A DNA stretch of 8,412 nucleotides from Oscillospiraceae bacterium (GTDB lineage Bacteria; Bacillota; Clostridia; Oscillospirales; Ruminococcaceae), in the NCBI GenBank assembly GCA_015067375.1, contig SVMQ01000086.1, positions 1 to 8,412 on the forward strand, given 5' to 3'. The position numbers were made by a program, and so were the translations under genes. The first letter of the stretch is position 1. Each line of letters opens with the position of its first letter. The notes below the pieces were generated by a model, which made no database searches, was not told the DNA's origin, and worked only from the letters and a program-made list of their open reading frames with translations. Below, in pieces: positions 1-6,826 of this stretch.

Positions 1-714
1 GACCCCACCAAGGGCGAGGATATGCTGGAAGGCATCGTAAAGGTGCGTAAGCTCCACACACGCGCTATCGCTGAAACAAAGCTGGTGTGCGCTGACGAGA
101 TGCTGTACCCCAGCAACTACCGTTACCTGTCAGATCTGCTGTCCTACGTTGCGGTAGGCGCACGCTCTGTCGAGGATCAGGAGCACCGCCTTACAGCGAG
201 CGGCATGGAGTGTCCTGTAGGTATGAAGAATCCCACAGGCGGCACGCTGTCCATCATGCTCAACGCTATCCGTGCGGCACAGGCACAGCATACCTTCATC
301 TACCGCGGCTGGGAGGTGACCACCGACGGTAATCCTCTTGCTCACGCTATCCTGCGCGGCTTCCAGAACAAGCACGACCAGAGCCTGCCCAACTACCACT
401 TCGAGGATCTCAAGACCTTGTATGATCTGTACAGCGGCATGGGTCTGCAGAATATTGCCTGCATCGTTGACACCAACCATGCAAACAGCGGCAAGAAGTA
501 CCTCGAGCAGATCCGTATCTCCAAGGAGATCCTGCACAGTATGCGCCACTCCGACGAGATCAGGAGCATGGTAAAGGGTCTTATGATCGAGAGCTACATC
601 GAGGACGGCGCACAGAAGGTGGACGAGGGCTGCTACGGCAAGTCCATCACCGATCCCTGCCTCGGCTGGGAGAAGTCCGAGCGACTTGTTCTTGATATTG
701 CCGATCTGCTTTGA
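1..714 (+). CDS. aroF: 3-deoxy-7-phosphoheptulonate (DAHP) synthase, class I, 5'-truncated
   Basis: This enzyme condenses phosphoenolpyruvate with erythrose 4-phosphate to DAHP, the committed cytosolic step of the shikimate pathway. The frame is open from base 1 to a TGA at 712-714, giving 237 residues. E. coli AroG has about 350, so roughly the first 110 residues lie outside the window, including the region of the first metal-binding cysteine. Family motifs are clear: GARSVEDQEHR, ASGMECPVGMKNPTGG, HANSGKKY and YGKSITDPCLGWE. By comparison with AroG, the visible metal ligands are His160, Glu197 and Asp218 of the fragment. The regulatory N-terminus is missing, so the feedback specificity (Phe, Tyr or Trp) cannot be read, and the symbol could equally be aroG or aroH. 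ATG 22-24 is internal, because homology continues upstream of it. The gene ends just before a hairpin terminator and converges on copA. Confidence 0.95.
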   Translation, partial: DPTKGEDMLEGIVKVRKLHTRAIAETKLVCADEMLYPSNYRYLSDLLSYVAVGARSVEDQEHRLTASGMECPVGMKNPTGGTLSIMLNAIRAAQAQHTFIYRGWEVTTDGNPLAHAILRGFQNKHDQSLPNYHFEDLKTLYDLYSGMGLQNIACIVDTNHANSGKKYLEQIRISKEILHSMRHSDEIRSMVKGLMIESYIEDGAQKVDEGCYGKSITDPCLGWEKSERLVLDIADLL

Positions 715-737
715 TCACAGAAGAATCATATATCTAT

Positions 738-789
738 CTGAATAAAAAAAGTTGACCCGTGAGCTTTTCACGGGTCATATTTTATTCAG
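738..789. terminator. Nested bidirectional terminator between aroF and copA
   Basis: The inner stem is a perfect 10-bp inverted repeat, TGACCCGTGA (753-762) against TCACGGGTCA (768-777), around a 5-base loop. A second perfect 10-bp repeat encloses it, CTGAATAAAA (738-747) against TTTTATTCAG (780-789). On the plus strand the inner stem is followed by a T-rich tract (TATTTTATT). On the minus strand it is followed by ACTTTTTTT. It can therefore act as an intrinsic terminator for both convergent genes. It ends one base before the copA stop codon (TAA, minus strand, 793-791). The structure is seen directly; its function is inferred. Confidence 0.88.
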
Positions 790-790
790 T

Positions 791-3340
791 TTATTCGATG
801 GACACAACTTTGTAGCCTGCGGCGGTCACGGCATCGGTCAGCGACTGGTCAGAAACATCAGCGGTGAGCGTAACGACAGCCTGCTTTTTTGCAAGGCTGA
901 CTGATGCTGATACGCCGTTAAGGGAATTCAGCGCCTGTTCGACATGAGCCTTGCATTTGCCGCACATCATGCCGTCTATCGTCAGCGTGCGCGTCATAGG
1001 ACTTGATGCGGAGCTGCTTTCAGGTGCTTTGGCAGGCATCATATTCACGGTGCATTCCTGTACTTCGTCTGTGACAACGGGAAGTGCTTCAACACCCTTT
1101 GTCTTGAAAAAGCGCAGCCTCAGCGCATTTGTCACAACACAGAAAGAGCTTAGGCTCATTGCGGCAGCGGCGATCATCGGATCGAGTCTGATGCCAAGCG
1201 GCAGGAACAATACACCTGCGGCAATTGGGATGCCTACCATGTTGTAGAAGAATGCCCAGAACAGATTTTGCTTGATATTTCGTACAGTCGCTCTGCCAAG
1301 TGCTATCGCTGATGCAGCGTCGCAAAGGTCGCTTTTCATCAGTACTACATCCGCACTGTCTATTGCGATATCCGTGCCTGCGCCGATGGCAATACCGACA
1401 TCAGCGGCGGCAAGTGCGGGTGCATCGTTGATGCCGTCGCCTATCATTGCAACGCGCTTGCCCTCGGCTTTAAGGCGTGCAATATGCTCCGCCTTGCCCG
1501 TGGGAAGCACCTCGGCTATGGCTTCGTCAACGCCTGCCTGTCTGCGTATGACCTCGGCGGTGCGTTTGCTGTCGCCTGTGAGCATAAGCACCTCGATGCC
1601 CATCTGCTTCAGACGTGTTATTGCCTCAGGGCTGCTGGGTTTAATAACATCCGCTGCCGCAACAATTCCCACTGCCTTTGCGGAGTTTGCAATGTACATA
1701 ACCGTTTTGCCCTCGTCTGATAATCTCGCGTGGTCGTCAGCGGCACAGCTGAGGTCTATGCTGCGCTCTTTCATAAGGCGCTCGTTGCCGACATACCATT
1801 GCTCGCCGTTTATCTTTGCAGTGACGCCTCTGCCGAAAAGCGCCTCGAAATCCGTTACGGGCAGCGCGGAAAGCCCCAGCTTTTCCGCTTGTGCGACTAT
1901 CGCGGCGGAAACGGGATGCTCTGACATACGCTCTATCGAATAAGCCGCTGCGAGCGCGCCACTGTCGTATTCTATTACATCTGTACACTGCGGTCTGCCT
2001 ATGGTGAGAGTGCCTGTTTTGTCTACCACCACGGTGTCTATTCTGTGCAGTGTCTCAAGTGCGGCGGCGGATTTTATCAGTATACCGTTTTCCGCGCCCT
2101 TTCCTGTGCCTGCCATTATCGCAACAGGCGTTGCAAGACCCAGAGCACAAGGGCAGGATATTACCAGCACGGAGATACTTGTGGAAAGTGCGAATGTGAA
2201 ATCCTGACCTGTCAGCAACCATATTGCAAAGGTTATGACTGCCAGCGATATCACGACAGGCACGAAAACTCCGCTTATCTTGTCGGCAATACGCGCTATC
2301 GGCGCTTTCGAGGTCGCGGCGTCGCTGACAAGCTCGATTATCTGCGAGAGAGTTGTCTGAGAGCCTACCTTTGTTGCGCGAAGCTTGATAAAGCCGCTGC
2401 TGTTGACGGAAGCAGTCAGCGCTGTGTCCCCGACGGTCTTTTCGGCAGGCACGCTCTCGCCCGTCAGTGCGGACTCGTCTATGGTCGCGCTGCCCTCGAT
2501 GATGATGCCGTCGGCAGGAATACGCTGTCCCGGGCGCACTATGCAGATGTCACCGACAGAAAGCTCTGCAGCAGGTATAGTTACTTCGGTGCTGCCGCGC
2601 TCTATCACGGCGCTTTCGGGTGCAAGCTCGATAAGCTTGTCCAGCGCCTCTGCTGTTTTGGCTTTGGAGCGGCTTTCCAGGTATTTTCCTACCGTGATGA
2701 GGGTGAGGATAGTGCCTGCGCCCTCAAAGTAAAGGTCATGACGGTATTGGTCAACGAGCGCTGTATCATTCGTGCCAAGACCGTAGCTCATCATGTATAT
2801 TGCGAATATTCCGTAAAGCACGGAAGCTGCCGAGCCTACCGCGATAAGCGTGTCCATATTGGGCGAGCGGCTGAGCAGCGCCTTGAAGCCTTTTGAGTAG
2901 TATGCGCGGTTGAGGTACATTATCGGAAGAGTCAGCAGAAACTGCGTAAATCCGAATGCAACCGCGCCCTGAGTGCCTTCCATAAAAGGCGGAAGCGGAG
3001 CGCCGACCATGTGTCCCATGGAAACATACATAAGCACTGCAAGAAAACAGATGGACAGTATCAGTCTGCGTTTCATCTGTGAAGATTCCTTTTGTTTTCT
3101 TTCGACTGTGCTTTGCTGCGGCTGTGCGGCGGCTTCGCCCTTGACGGAGCAGCCGTAGCCTGCTGCTGTTACAGCGTCGATTATCTGCTGCTCGGTAATA
3201 TCGGTATATTCAACGGTCATACTGCCACCCATAAGGCTGACGCTGACCTCGGTAACTCCTGACAGTTTTTTTACTGCTTTTTCTACATGGGCAGAGCAGG
3301 CGGAGCAGCTCATACCCGTAACATTGAATCTGCTTTTCAT
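791..3340 (-). CDS. copA: Copper(I)-translocating P-type ATPase with N- and C-terminal HMA domains
   Basis: An 849-residue inner-membrane pump that uses ATP to export Cu+ from the cytosol. Residues 4-66 form an HMA metal-binding domain (GMSCSAC, Cys12/Cys15). Membrane helices begin near residue 92. The actuator domain carries TGES (293-296). The transport-site CPC is at 396-398, the phosphorylated Asp440 is in DKTGT, the nucleotide site has SEHP (His475), TGD is at 588-590 and GDGINDAP starts at 634. Late helices carry Tyr699-Asn700 and MSLSS (728-732), the Cu+-selective P1B-1 signature. After a Ser/Ala-rich linker comes a second HMA domain (about 783-849, GMMCGKC, Cys793/Cys796), an uncommon C-terminal position. 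The start at 3340 is chosen because AAAGGA lies 5 bases upstream and the HMA domain begins at once. The 40-codon upstream extension to 3460 would run through the promoter. No CopZ or copper-repressor gene is visible nearby. Confidence 0.95.
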   Translation of the reverse strand: MKSRFNVTGMSCSACSAHVEKAVKKLSGVTEVSVSLMGGSMTVEYTDITEQQIIDAVTAAGYGCSVKGEAAAQPQQSTVERKQKESSQMKRRLILSICFLAVLMYVSMGHMVGAPLPPFMEGTQGAVAFGFTQFLLTLPIMYLNRAYYSKGFKALLSRSPNMDTLIAVGSAASVLYGIFAIYMMSYGLGTNDTALVDQYRHDLYFEGAGTILTLITVGKYLESRSKAKTAEALDKLIELAPESAVIERGSTEVTIPAAELSVGDICIVRPGQRIPADGIIIEGSATIDESALTGESVPAEKTVGDTALTASVNSSGFIKLRATKVGSQTTLSQIIELVSDAATSKAPIARIADKISGVFVPVVISLAVITFAIWLLTGQDFTFALSTSISVLVISCPCALGLATPVAIMAGTGKGAENGILIKSAAALETLHRIDTVVVDKTGTLTIGRPQCTDVIEYDSGALAAAYSIERMSEHPVSAAIVAQAEKLGLSALPVTDFEALFGRGVTAKINGEQWYVGNERLMKERSIDLSCAADDHARLSDEGKTVMYIANSAKAVGIVAAADVIKPSSPEAITRLKQMGIEVLMLTGDSKRTAEVIRRQAGVDEAIAEVLPTGKAEHIARLKAEGKRVAMIGDGINDAPALAAADVGIAIGAGTDIAIDSADVVLMKSDLCDAASAIALGRATVRNIKQNLFWAFFYNMVGIPIAAGVLFLPLGIRLDPMIAAAAMSLSSFCVVTNALRLRFFKTKGVEALPVVTDEVQECTVNMMPAKAPESSSASSPMTRTLTIDGMMCGKCKAHVEQALNSLNGVSASVSLAKKQAVVTLTADVSDQSLTDAVTAAGYKVVSIE

Positions 3341-3345
3341 GGGGT

Positions 3346-3351
3346 TCCTTT
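3346..3351 (-). promoter_or_regulatory. copA ribosome binding site
   Basis: AAAGGA on the minus strand lies 5 bases before the ATG at 3340-3338. It decides the start of copA against the more upstream in-frame ATG at 3460, which has no comparable site. Confidence 0.8.
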
Positions 3352-3358
3352 CACTTGA

Positions 3359-3374
3359 GTTAATCACGACTAAC
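3359..3374. promoter_or_regulatory. Candidate palindromic operator in the copA leader
   Basis: GTTAATCACGACTAAC is an imperfect palindrome matching at 6 of 8 paired positions, with GTTA/TAAC arms. It lies between the predicted copA start point (about 3391) and the ribosome site, so a bound repressor could block transcription. A second, overlapping inverted repeat, ACAC-TATT-GTGT, lies at 3373-3384. Dyad operators of this size are typical of winged-helix MecI/BlaI/CopY-type repressors. The sequence does not match the classical cop box TACANNTGTA, and no regulator gene is in the window. The palindrome is seen directly; its role is inferred. Confidence 0.4.
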
Positions 3375-3397
3375 ACTATTGTGTCATCCTTTTTATG

Positions 3398-3427
3398 ATT
3401 ATACAATATTGAAGATGTTTTTGTCAA
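3398..3427 (-). promoter_or_regulatory. copA promoter (-35 TTGACA, -10 TATAAT)
   Basis: On the minus strand a perfect -35 TTGACA (3427-3422) is separated by 18 bases from a perfect -10 TATAAT (3403-3398). Transcription should start near 3391, giving a leader of about 50 bases before the copA ATG. A consensus promoter of this strength suggests that expression is held down by a repressor, in keeping with the palindromes just downstream. Confidence 0.82.
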
Positions 3428-3492
3428 GAATAAGTATTCGATACAAAGTTTTCGCGGCATGATAGTTTTTTCTTAAAAATTTTGCAAAACAC

Positions 3493-3521
3493 TTGCAAAG
3501 AGTGAAAAAGTGATATATAAT
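3493..3521 (+). promoter_or_regulatory. Promoter of the zapA-like/U32 operon
   Basis: TTGCAA (3493-3498) and TATAAT (3516-3521) are separated by 17 bases, a good housekeeping-sigma promoter. The start point should be near 3528, leaving a leader of about 58 bases before the ATG at 3586. Upstream, 3465-3490 is rich in A and T runs and could act as an UP element. The promoter is divergent from that of copA, with 65 bases between the two -35 boxes. Confidence 0.78.
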
Positions 3522-3570
3522 AGTAATGTGGATATGTATGAATCATCATTCCAGTACATACAACATTTTG

Positions 3571-3576
3571 AAAGGA
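3571..3576 (+). promoter_or_regulatory. Ribosome binding site of the zapA-like gene
   Basis: AAAGGA lies 9 bases before ATG 3586. It decides this start over the in-frame ATG codons at 3526, 3538 and 3577. The first of these falls at the predicted transcription start, and 3577 directly abuts the AAAGGA site. Confidence 0.75.
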
Positions 3577-3585
3577 ATGTGTGCT

Positions 3586-4800
3586 ATGCTTAACGAAAAG
3601 GTTACGATAACGATATGCGGCTGCTCTTACAGGCTGAGGACTGACAACGCAAAGCAGCTTGTCAGCATGAGCAACGAGGTCGAAAAGAGGATAACTGATT
3701 ACTGCCGTGCGAATGAGTCTATGGAAAAGACTGACGCGGCTGTGTTTACGGCACTTGACCTTATTTCCGATATATACACGCTGCGCACGGAGTGCAGCGG
3801 ACTTGAGCAGGATAATGCGGCACTTAAAAAGCAGCTGGAGCAGGCTGCTGTTGCAATAGAAGAGAACAAGGCGCTCAAAGCGGCAAGCGAGGAGCTCAAG
3901 CGCGAGAGTACAGAGCTTGCAGCGCTGAAAAAGAGCTTTGCGGAGCTTGAAGCCAAGAACGCAGAGCTTGCAGAAAAGCTGAAAGCCGCCGAGGATAAGA
4001 ACGTGTCCTCCGACAAGGCTGCAAAGGAAGCCGAGGAGCTGCGTAAGAAGCTCAGCAGCGTCGAGGAGCGCAATAATATCCTGGTTTCCGAGGCTAAGGA
4101 GAATGCTGCGCGCATAGGCGAAAAGGACAGAAAGATCAACGAACTCAACAAAGAGAACGAAGCACTCAAAAAGGACGCGGGCGAGGCGGAGAAGCTGCTC
4201 GAGGAGAACATCCGTCTGTCAGACGAGCTGAAGGCTGCAGGCAGCAAGACTGCCGAGGCTCAGAAGAAGCTTGAAGCGCGCGTAAAGGAGCTTGAAGCGG
4301 ATAACTCTAAGCTCAAGGCTGATGCGGACAAGACTTCCGCAGGCAACAAGGCGGTAAACGAGCAGGTGGCAGAGCTGAACAAGAAGCTCAAGCAGTACGA
4401 GGATGCCTGCAACGAAGCAGCAAACCGCGCCGATTCCCTTGAAAAGGAGAACAAGGAGCTTAAAGCAAAGACCGAGGAGCTTGAGGGCAGCGAGACCTCC
4501 CTTAAGCAGCAGCTGAGAAGCAGCGCTGACAAGGTGGCAGAGCTGAGCGAAAAGGCTGACAAGCTGGAGGAGCTTATGGTGAAGTTCTCCCAGACAGAGA
4601 GCGAGAATGCCGCGCTCAAGGCTTGCAGCGAGAGCGCACAGGAGAACGCGGACAAGCTTGCGGCGCTTGAAAAGGAGTGTGAGGAGCTTCGCGCAAAGAC
4701 AGAAGCCTCCGACAAGGAGATAAAGGAGCTAAAGCGCACCAACGCCTCGCTGAACAAACAGGTAAATGAAATGCTGGAGGATGGTCAGCTTACATTATGA
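3586..4800 (+). CDS. zapA: ZapA-like cell division protein with long coiled-coil extension
   Basis: 404 residues. Residues 1-70 resemble ZapA, the small cytosolic protein that bundles FtsZ filaments at the division ring: a beta-strand start (VTITICGCSYRL), then a helix with spaced hydrophobics, then AAVFTALDLISDIYTLR, matching the ZapA dimer/tetramer helix. From about residue 70 to 395 the protein is an almost unbroken run of Lys, Glu, Ala and Leu with heptad-like Leu spacing, read as a coiled coil. It contains no proline or tryptophan anywhere. Typical ZapA proteins have about 85-130 residues, so this one is three to four times longer. It ends in GQLTL. The stop overlaps the start of the U32 gene (ATGA, 4797-4800), an arrangement suggesting translational coupling; a zapA-U32 pair is common in clostridia. 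The ZapA call rests on the N-terminal domain; the function of the extension is unknown. Confidence 0.8.
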   Translation: MLNEKVTITICGCSYRLRTDNAKQLVSMSNEVEKRITDYCRANESMEKTDAAVFTALDLISDIYTLRTECSGLEQDNAALKKQLEQAAVAIEENKALKAASEELKRESTELAALKKSFAELEAKNAELAEKLKAAEDKNVSSDKAAKEAEELRKKLSSVEERNNILVSEAKENAARIGEKDRKINELNKENEALKKDAGEAEKLLEENIRLSDELKAAGSKTAEAQKKLEARVKELEADNSKLKADADKTSAGNKAVNEQVAELNKKLKQYEDACNEAANRADSLEKENKELKAKTEELEGSETSLKQQLRSSADKVAELSEKADKLEELMVKFSQTESENAALKACSESAQENADKLAALEKECEELRAKTEASDKEIKELKRTNASLNKQVNEMLEDGQLTL

Positions 4801-6824
4801 GAGAGATCTTAGCTCCTCTGGGGAGCATCGAGAGCCTTGCGGCTGCGCTCAATACAGGCGCGGACGCGGTGTATATCGGAATGAAACAGTTTTCGGCGCG
4901 TAAAAACGCCGAAAATTTTTCTGTTGACGAGCTGAAAAAGGCTTGTGAGGAGTGTCACCGCCGCGGTGTAAAGCTGTATGCGGCGCTGAATACACTGGTG
5001 TATGACAGTGAACTTCAGCAGTTTGCCGAGTGTGTCGAGGATGCGGCAAAATGCGGTGTTGACGGCATCATCGTGCAGGATATGGGCGCGGCGATGCTTG
5101 CAAAAGAGCTTTGCCCCGACCTGCCGCTGCACGCGTCCACACAGATGACATTAAACAGCGTGAGCGGCGTAAAAGCGGCGGAGCAGTGCGGTTTTTCGCG
5201 TGTTGTTATCGGCCGCGAGCTGTCAAAGTCTGAGATAAAGCATGTCGCGGATAACACCACTGCTGAGCTTGAAGTTTTTGTGCATGGCGCTCTGTGCGTT
5301 TCGATAAGCGGTCAGTGCTATATGAGCAGTATTTTCGGCGGCAGGAGCGGCAACAGAGGATTTTGCGCGCAGCCCTGCCGACTTGATTTCACCTGTGATG
5401 ACAGGCATAATGTCATTTCGCTCAAGGACAACTCTTTGATACAGCATCTGCCCGAGCTTGCAGATATGGGCGTGACCTCGTTTAAGATAGAGGGCAGGAT
5501 GAAGCGCCCCGAATATGTAGCGTGTGCAGCGGATGCCTGCTACAAAGCGCTTAACGGTCTGGATTACGACAGGGAGCGCCTTGGCGGTATCTTCTCGCGC
5601 GGAGGACTGACGGACAGCTATTTCAGCGGCAGCATCAGCGATATGCAGGGCATCCGCAGCAAGGAGGATGTCGAAAATTCCGCCAAAGCACTGAACGGTA
5701 TCAAGGCGCTGTATAAGGACGAGCTGCCGCGCTTTAAGACGGATATCCACGTCACCGCATCAGCAAACGAGCCTATGGAGGCGTGCGCAAAATGCGGCAG
5801 CATCTACGCAAGCGTTACTGGTGCAGTGCCGCAGTCCGCACAGAATAATCCTGCAACGGAGGAGAGCGTTTGCGCCAGAATGGGCAAGCTTGGCGGCACG
5901 CAGTTTTATGCAGGAGAGCTTACCGCGGATGTGGACGAGGGTCTGTTCATTCCTGCAGCGGAGCTTAACGCGCTTCGCAGAGCGCTCTGTGAGGAGCTTG
6001 ACAGTCAGGTGCTGCTGCAGAATACTCCAAAGTACACCTTTGACGAGGTAAAGGAGCTTCCGCTGAAAAAGCGCGTAACAAAGCCGCTGAAATTTCGTGC
6101 GGAGGTAGCAACGGCACAGCAGCTGGAGCAGGCGCTGTCGCTTCCGTTTGAGCTTGTGTATGCGCCGATAAAGCTGCTGAGCGAGCGTATTTCAGACAAG
6201 GACAGGGTAGCAGTGATACCGCCGCTTTTCCTCGGTGACTGTGAGGATGAGGTGCGTGCAAAGCTGAAAGCACTGAAAAAACAGGGATTTTCGAAGGGTG
6301 TCGCGCATACACTGGGTCATGCGCAGCTGCTAAAAGAGGAGGACTTTGACATCCTCGGCGGCTACAGACTGAATGTGATAAACAGCCGCGCTGCGGATTT
6401 CTACGAGCGCTTCGGTCTTAGCGACCTTACGTTGTCTTTTGAGGGCACGACGCAGATGCTGAGCGACATACAGTGCGGAGTGCCGCGCGGTATACTCGCA
6501 TACGGCAGGCTGCCGCTCATGGCGATGCGCCGCTGTCCAATTGCAGGCGGAAAGCCATGCGGAGCAGATATTCCTTGTAACAGGAGCATAAAGGACAGGC
6601 GCGGTAACGATATGCCCGTGCTGTGCGGCGGAAATTATGTGGAGCTGCTCAATCCCGACCTGCTCATCATGAGCGACAGACAGCGTGCCATGGCGCAGTT
6701 TGATTTCGCGCTGCTGAAATTCACCGATGAAACAGAGCTTGCGCCTGTGCTGGATATGTACCTTAACAACAAAAAGCCTGAGGGCAGTCTGACGAGGGGA
6801 TTGTATTTCAGAGGTGCGGAGTAA
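4797..6824 (+). CDS. U32-family protein, RlhA-like (probable RNA hydroxylation enzyme, annotated as peptidase U32)
   Basis: 675 residues, close to the length of E. coli RlhA (YdcP, about 667), which is needed for hydroxylation of C2501 in 23S rRNA. Older annotation calls this family collagenase-like peptidases. The N-terminal TIM-barrel-like half starts REILAPLGS and has GADAVYIG (21-28). The U32 signature is at about 157-195 (ELEVFVHGALCVSISGQCYM, then GNRGFCAQPCR), with Cys167, Cys174, Cys190 and Cys194, followed by KIEGRMKRPEYV. In the related UbiU/UbiV proteins equivalent cysteines hold a 4Fe-4S cluster. The middle (about 300-440) fits the DUF3656 insert. The C-terminal part has AYGRLPLM and a second cysteine set (Cys580, Cys588, Cys594, Cys610). 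The start overlaps the zapA-like stop; GGAGG at 4776-4780 is 16 bases upstream, which is long, so re-initiation is likely. Family membership is firm; the exact RNA substrate is inferred. Confidence 0.88.
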   Translation: MREILAPLGSIESLAAALNTGADAVYIGMKQFSARKNAENFSVDELKKACEECHRRGVKLYAALNTLVYDSELQQFAECVEDAAKCGVDGIIVQDMGAAMLAKELCPDLPLHASTQMTLNSVSGVKAAEQCGFSRVVIGRELSKSEIKHVADNTTAELEVFVHGALCVSISGQCYMSSIFGGRSGNRGFCAQPCRLDFTCDDRHNVISLKDNSLIQHLPELADMGVTSFKIEGRMKRPEYVACAADACYKALNGLDYDRERLGGIFSRGGLTDSYFSGSISDMQGIRSKEDVENSAKALNGIKALYKDELPRFKTDIHVTASANEPMEACAKCGSIYASVTGAVPQSAQNNPATEESVCARMGKLGGTQFYAGELTADVDEGLFIPAAELNALRRALCEELDSQVLLQNTPKYTFDEVKELPLKKRVTKPLKFRAEVATAQQLEQALSLPFELVYAPIKLLSERISDKDRVAVIPPLFLGDCEDEVRAKLKALKKQGFSKGVAHTLGHAQLLKEEDFDILGGYRLNVINSRAADFYERFGLSDLTLSFEGTTQMLSDIQCGVPRGILAYGRLPLMAMRRCPIAGGKPCGADIPCNRSIKDRRGNDMPVLCGGNYVELLNPDLLIMSDRQRAMAQFDFALLKFTDETELAPVLDMYLNNKKPEGSLTRGLYFRGAE

Positions 6825-6826
6825 AT

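Noticed and set aside
2045..2896. A 283-codon plus-strand reading frame inside copA
   Set aside because: It lies opposite the catalytic core of CopA, which is certain; the translation is Cys/Arg/Tyr-rich and unlike any protein family.
3341..3460. N-terminal extension of copA by 40 residues
   Set aside because: It would translate through the -10 and -35 promoter boxes and the leader, has no ribosome site, and adds sequence unrelated to the HMA domain.
3699..4757. Two long Ser/Ala-rich reading frames on the minus strand
   Set aside because: They are the antisense of the Lys/Glu/Leu-rich coiled-coil codons; they have biased composition, no ribosome site and no family resemblance.
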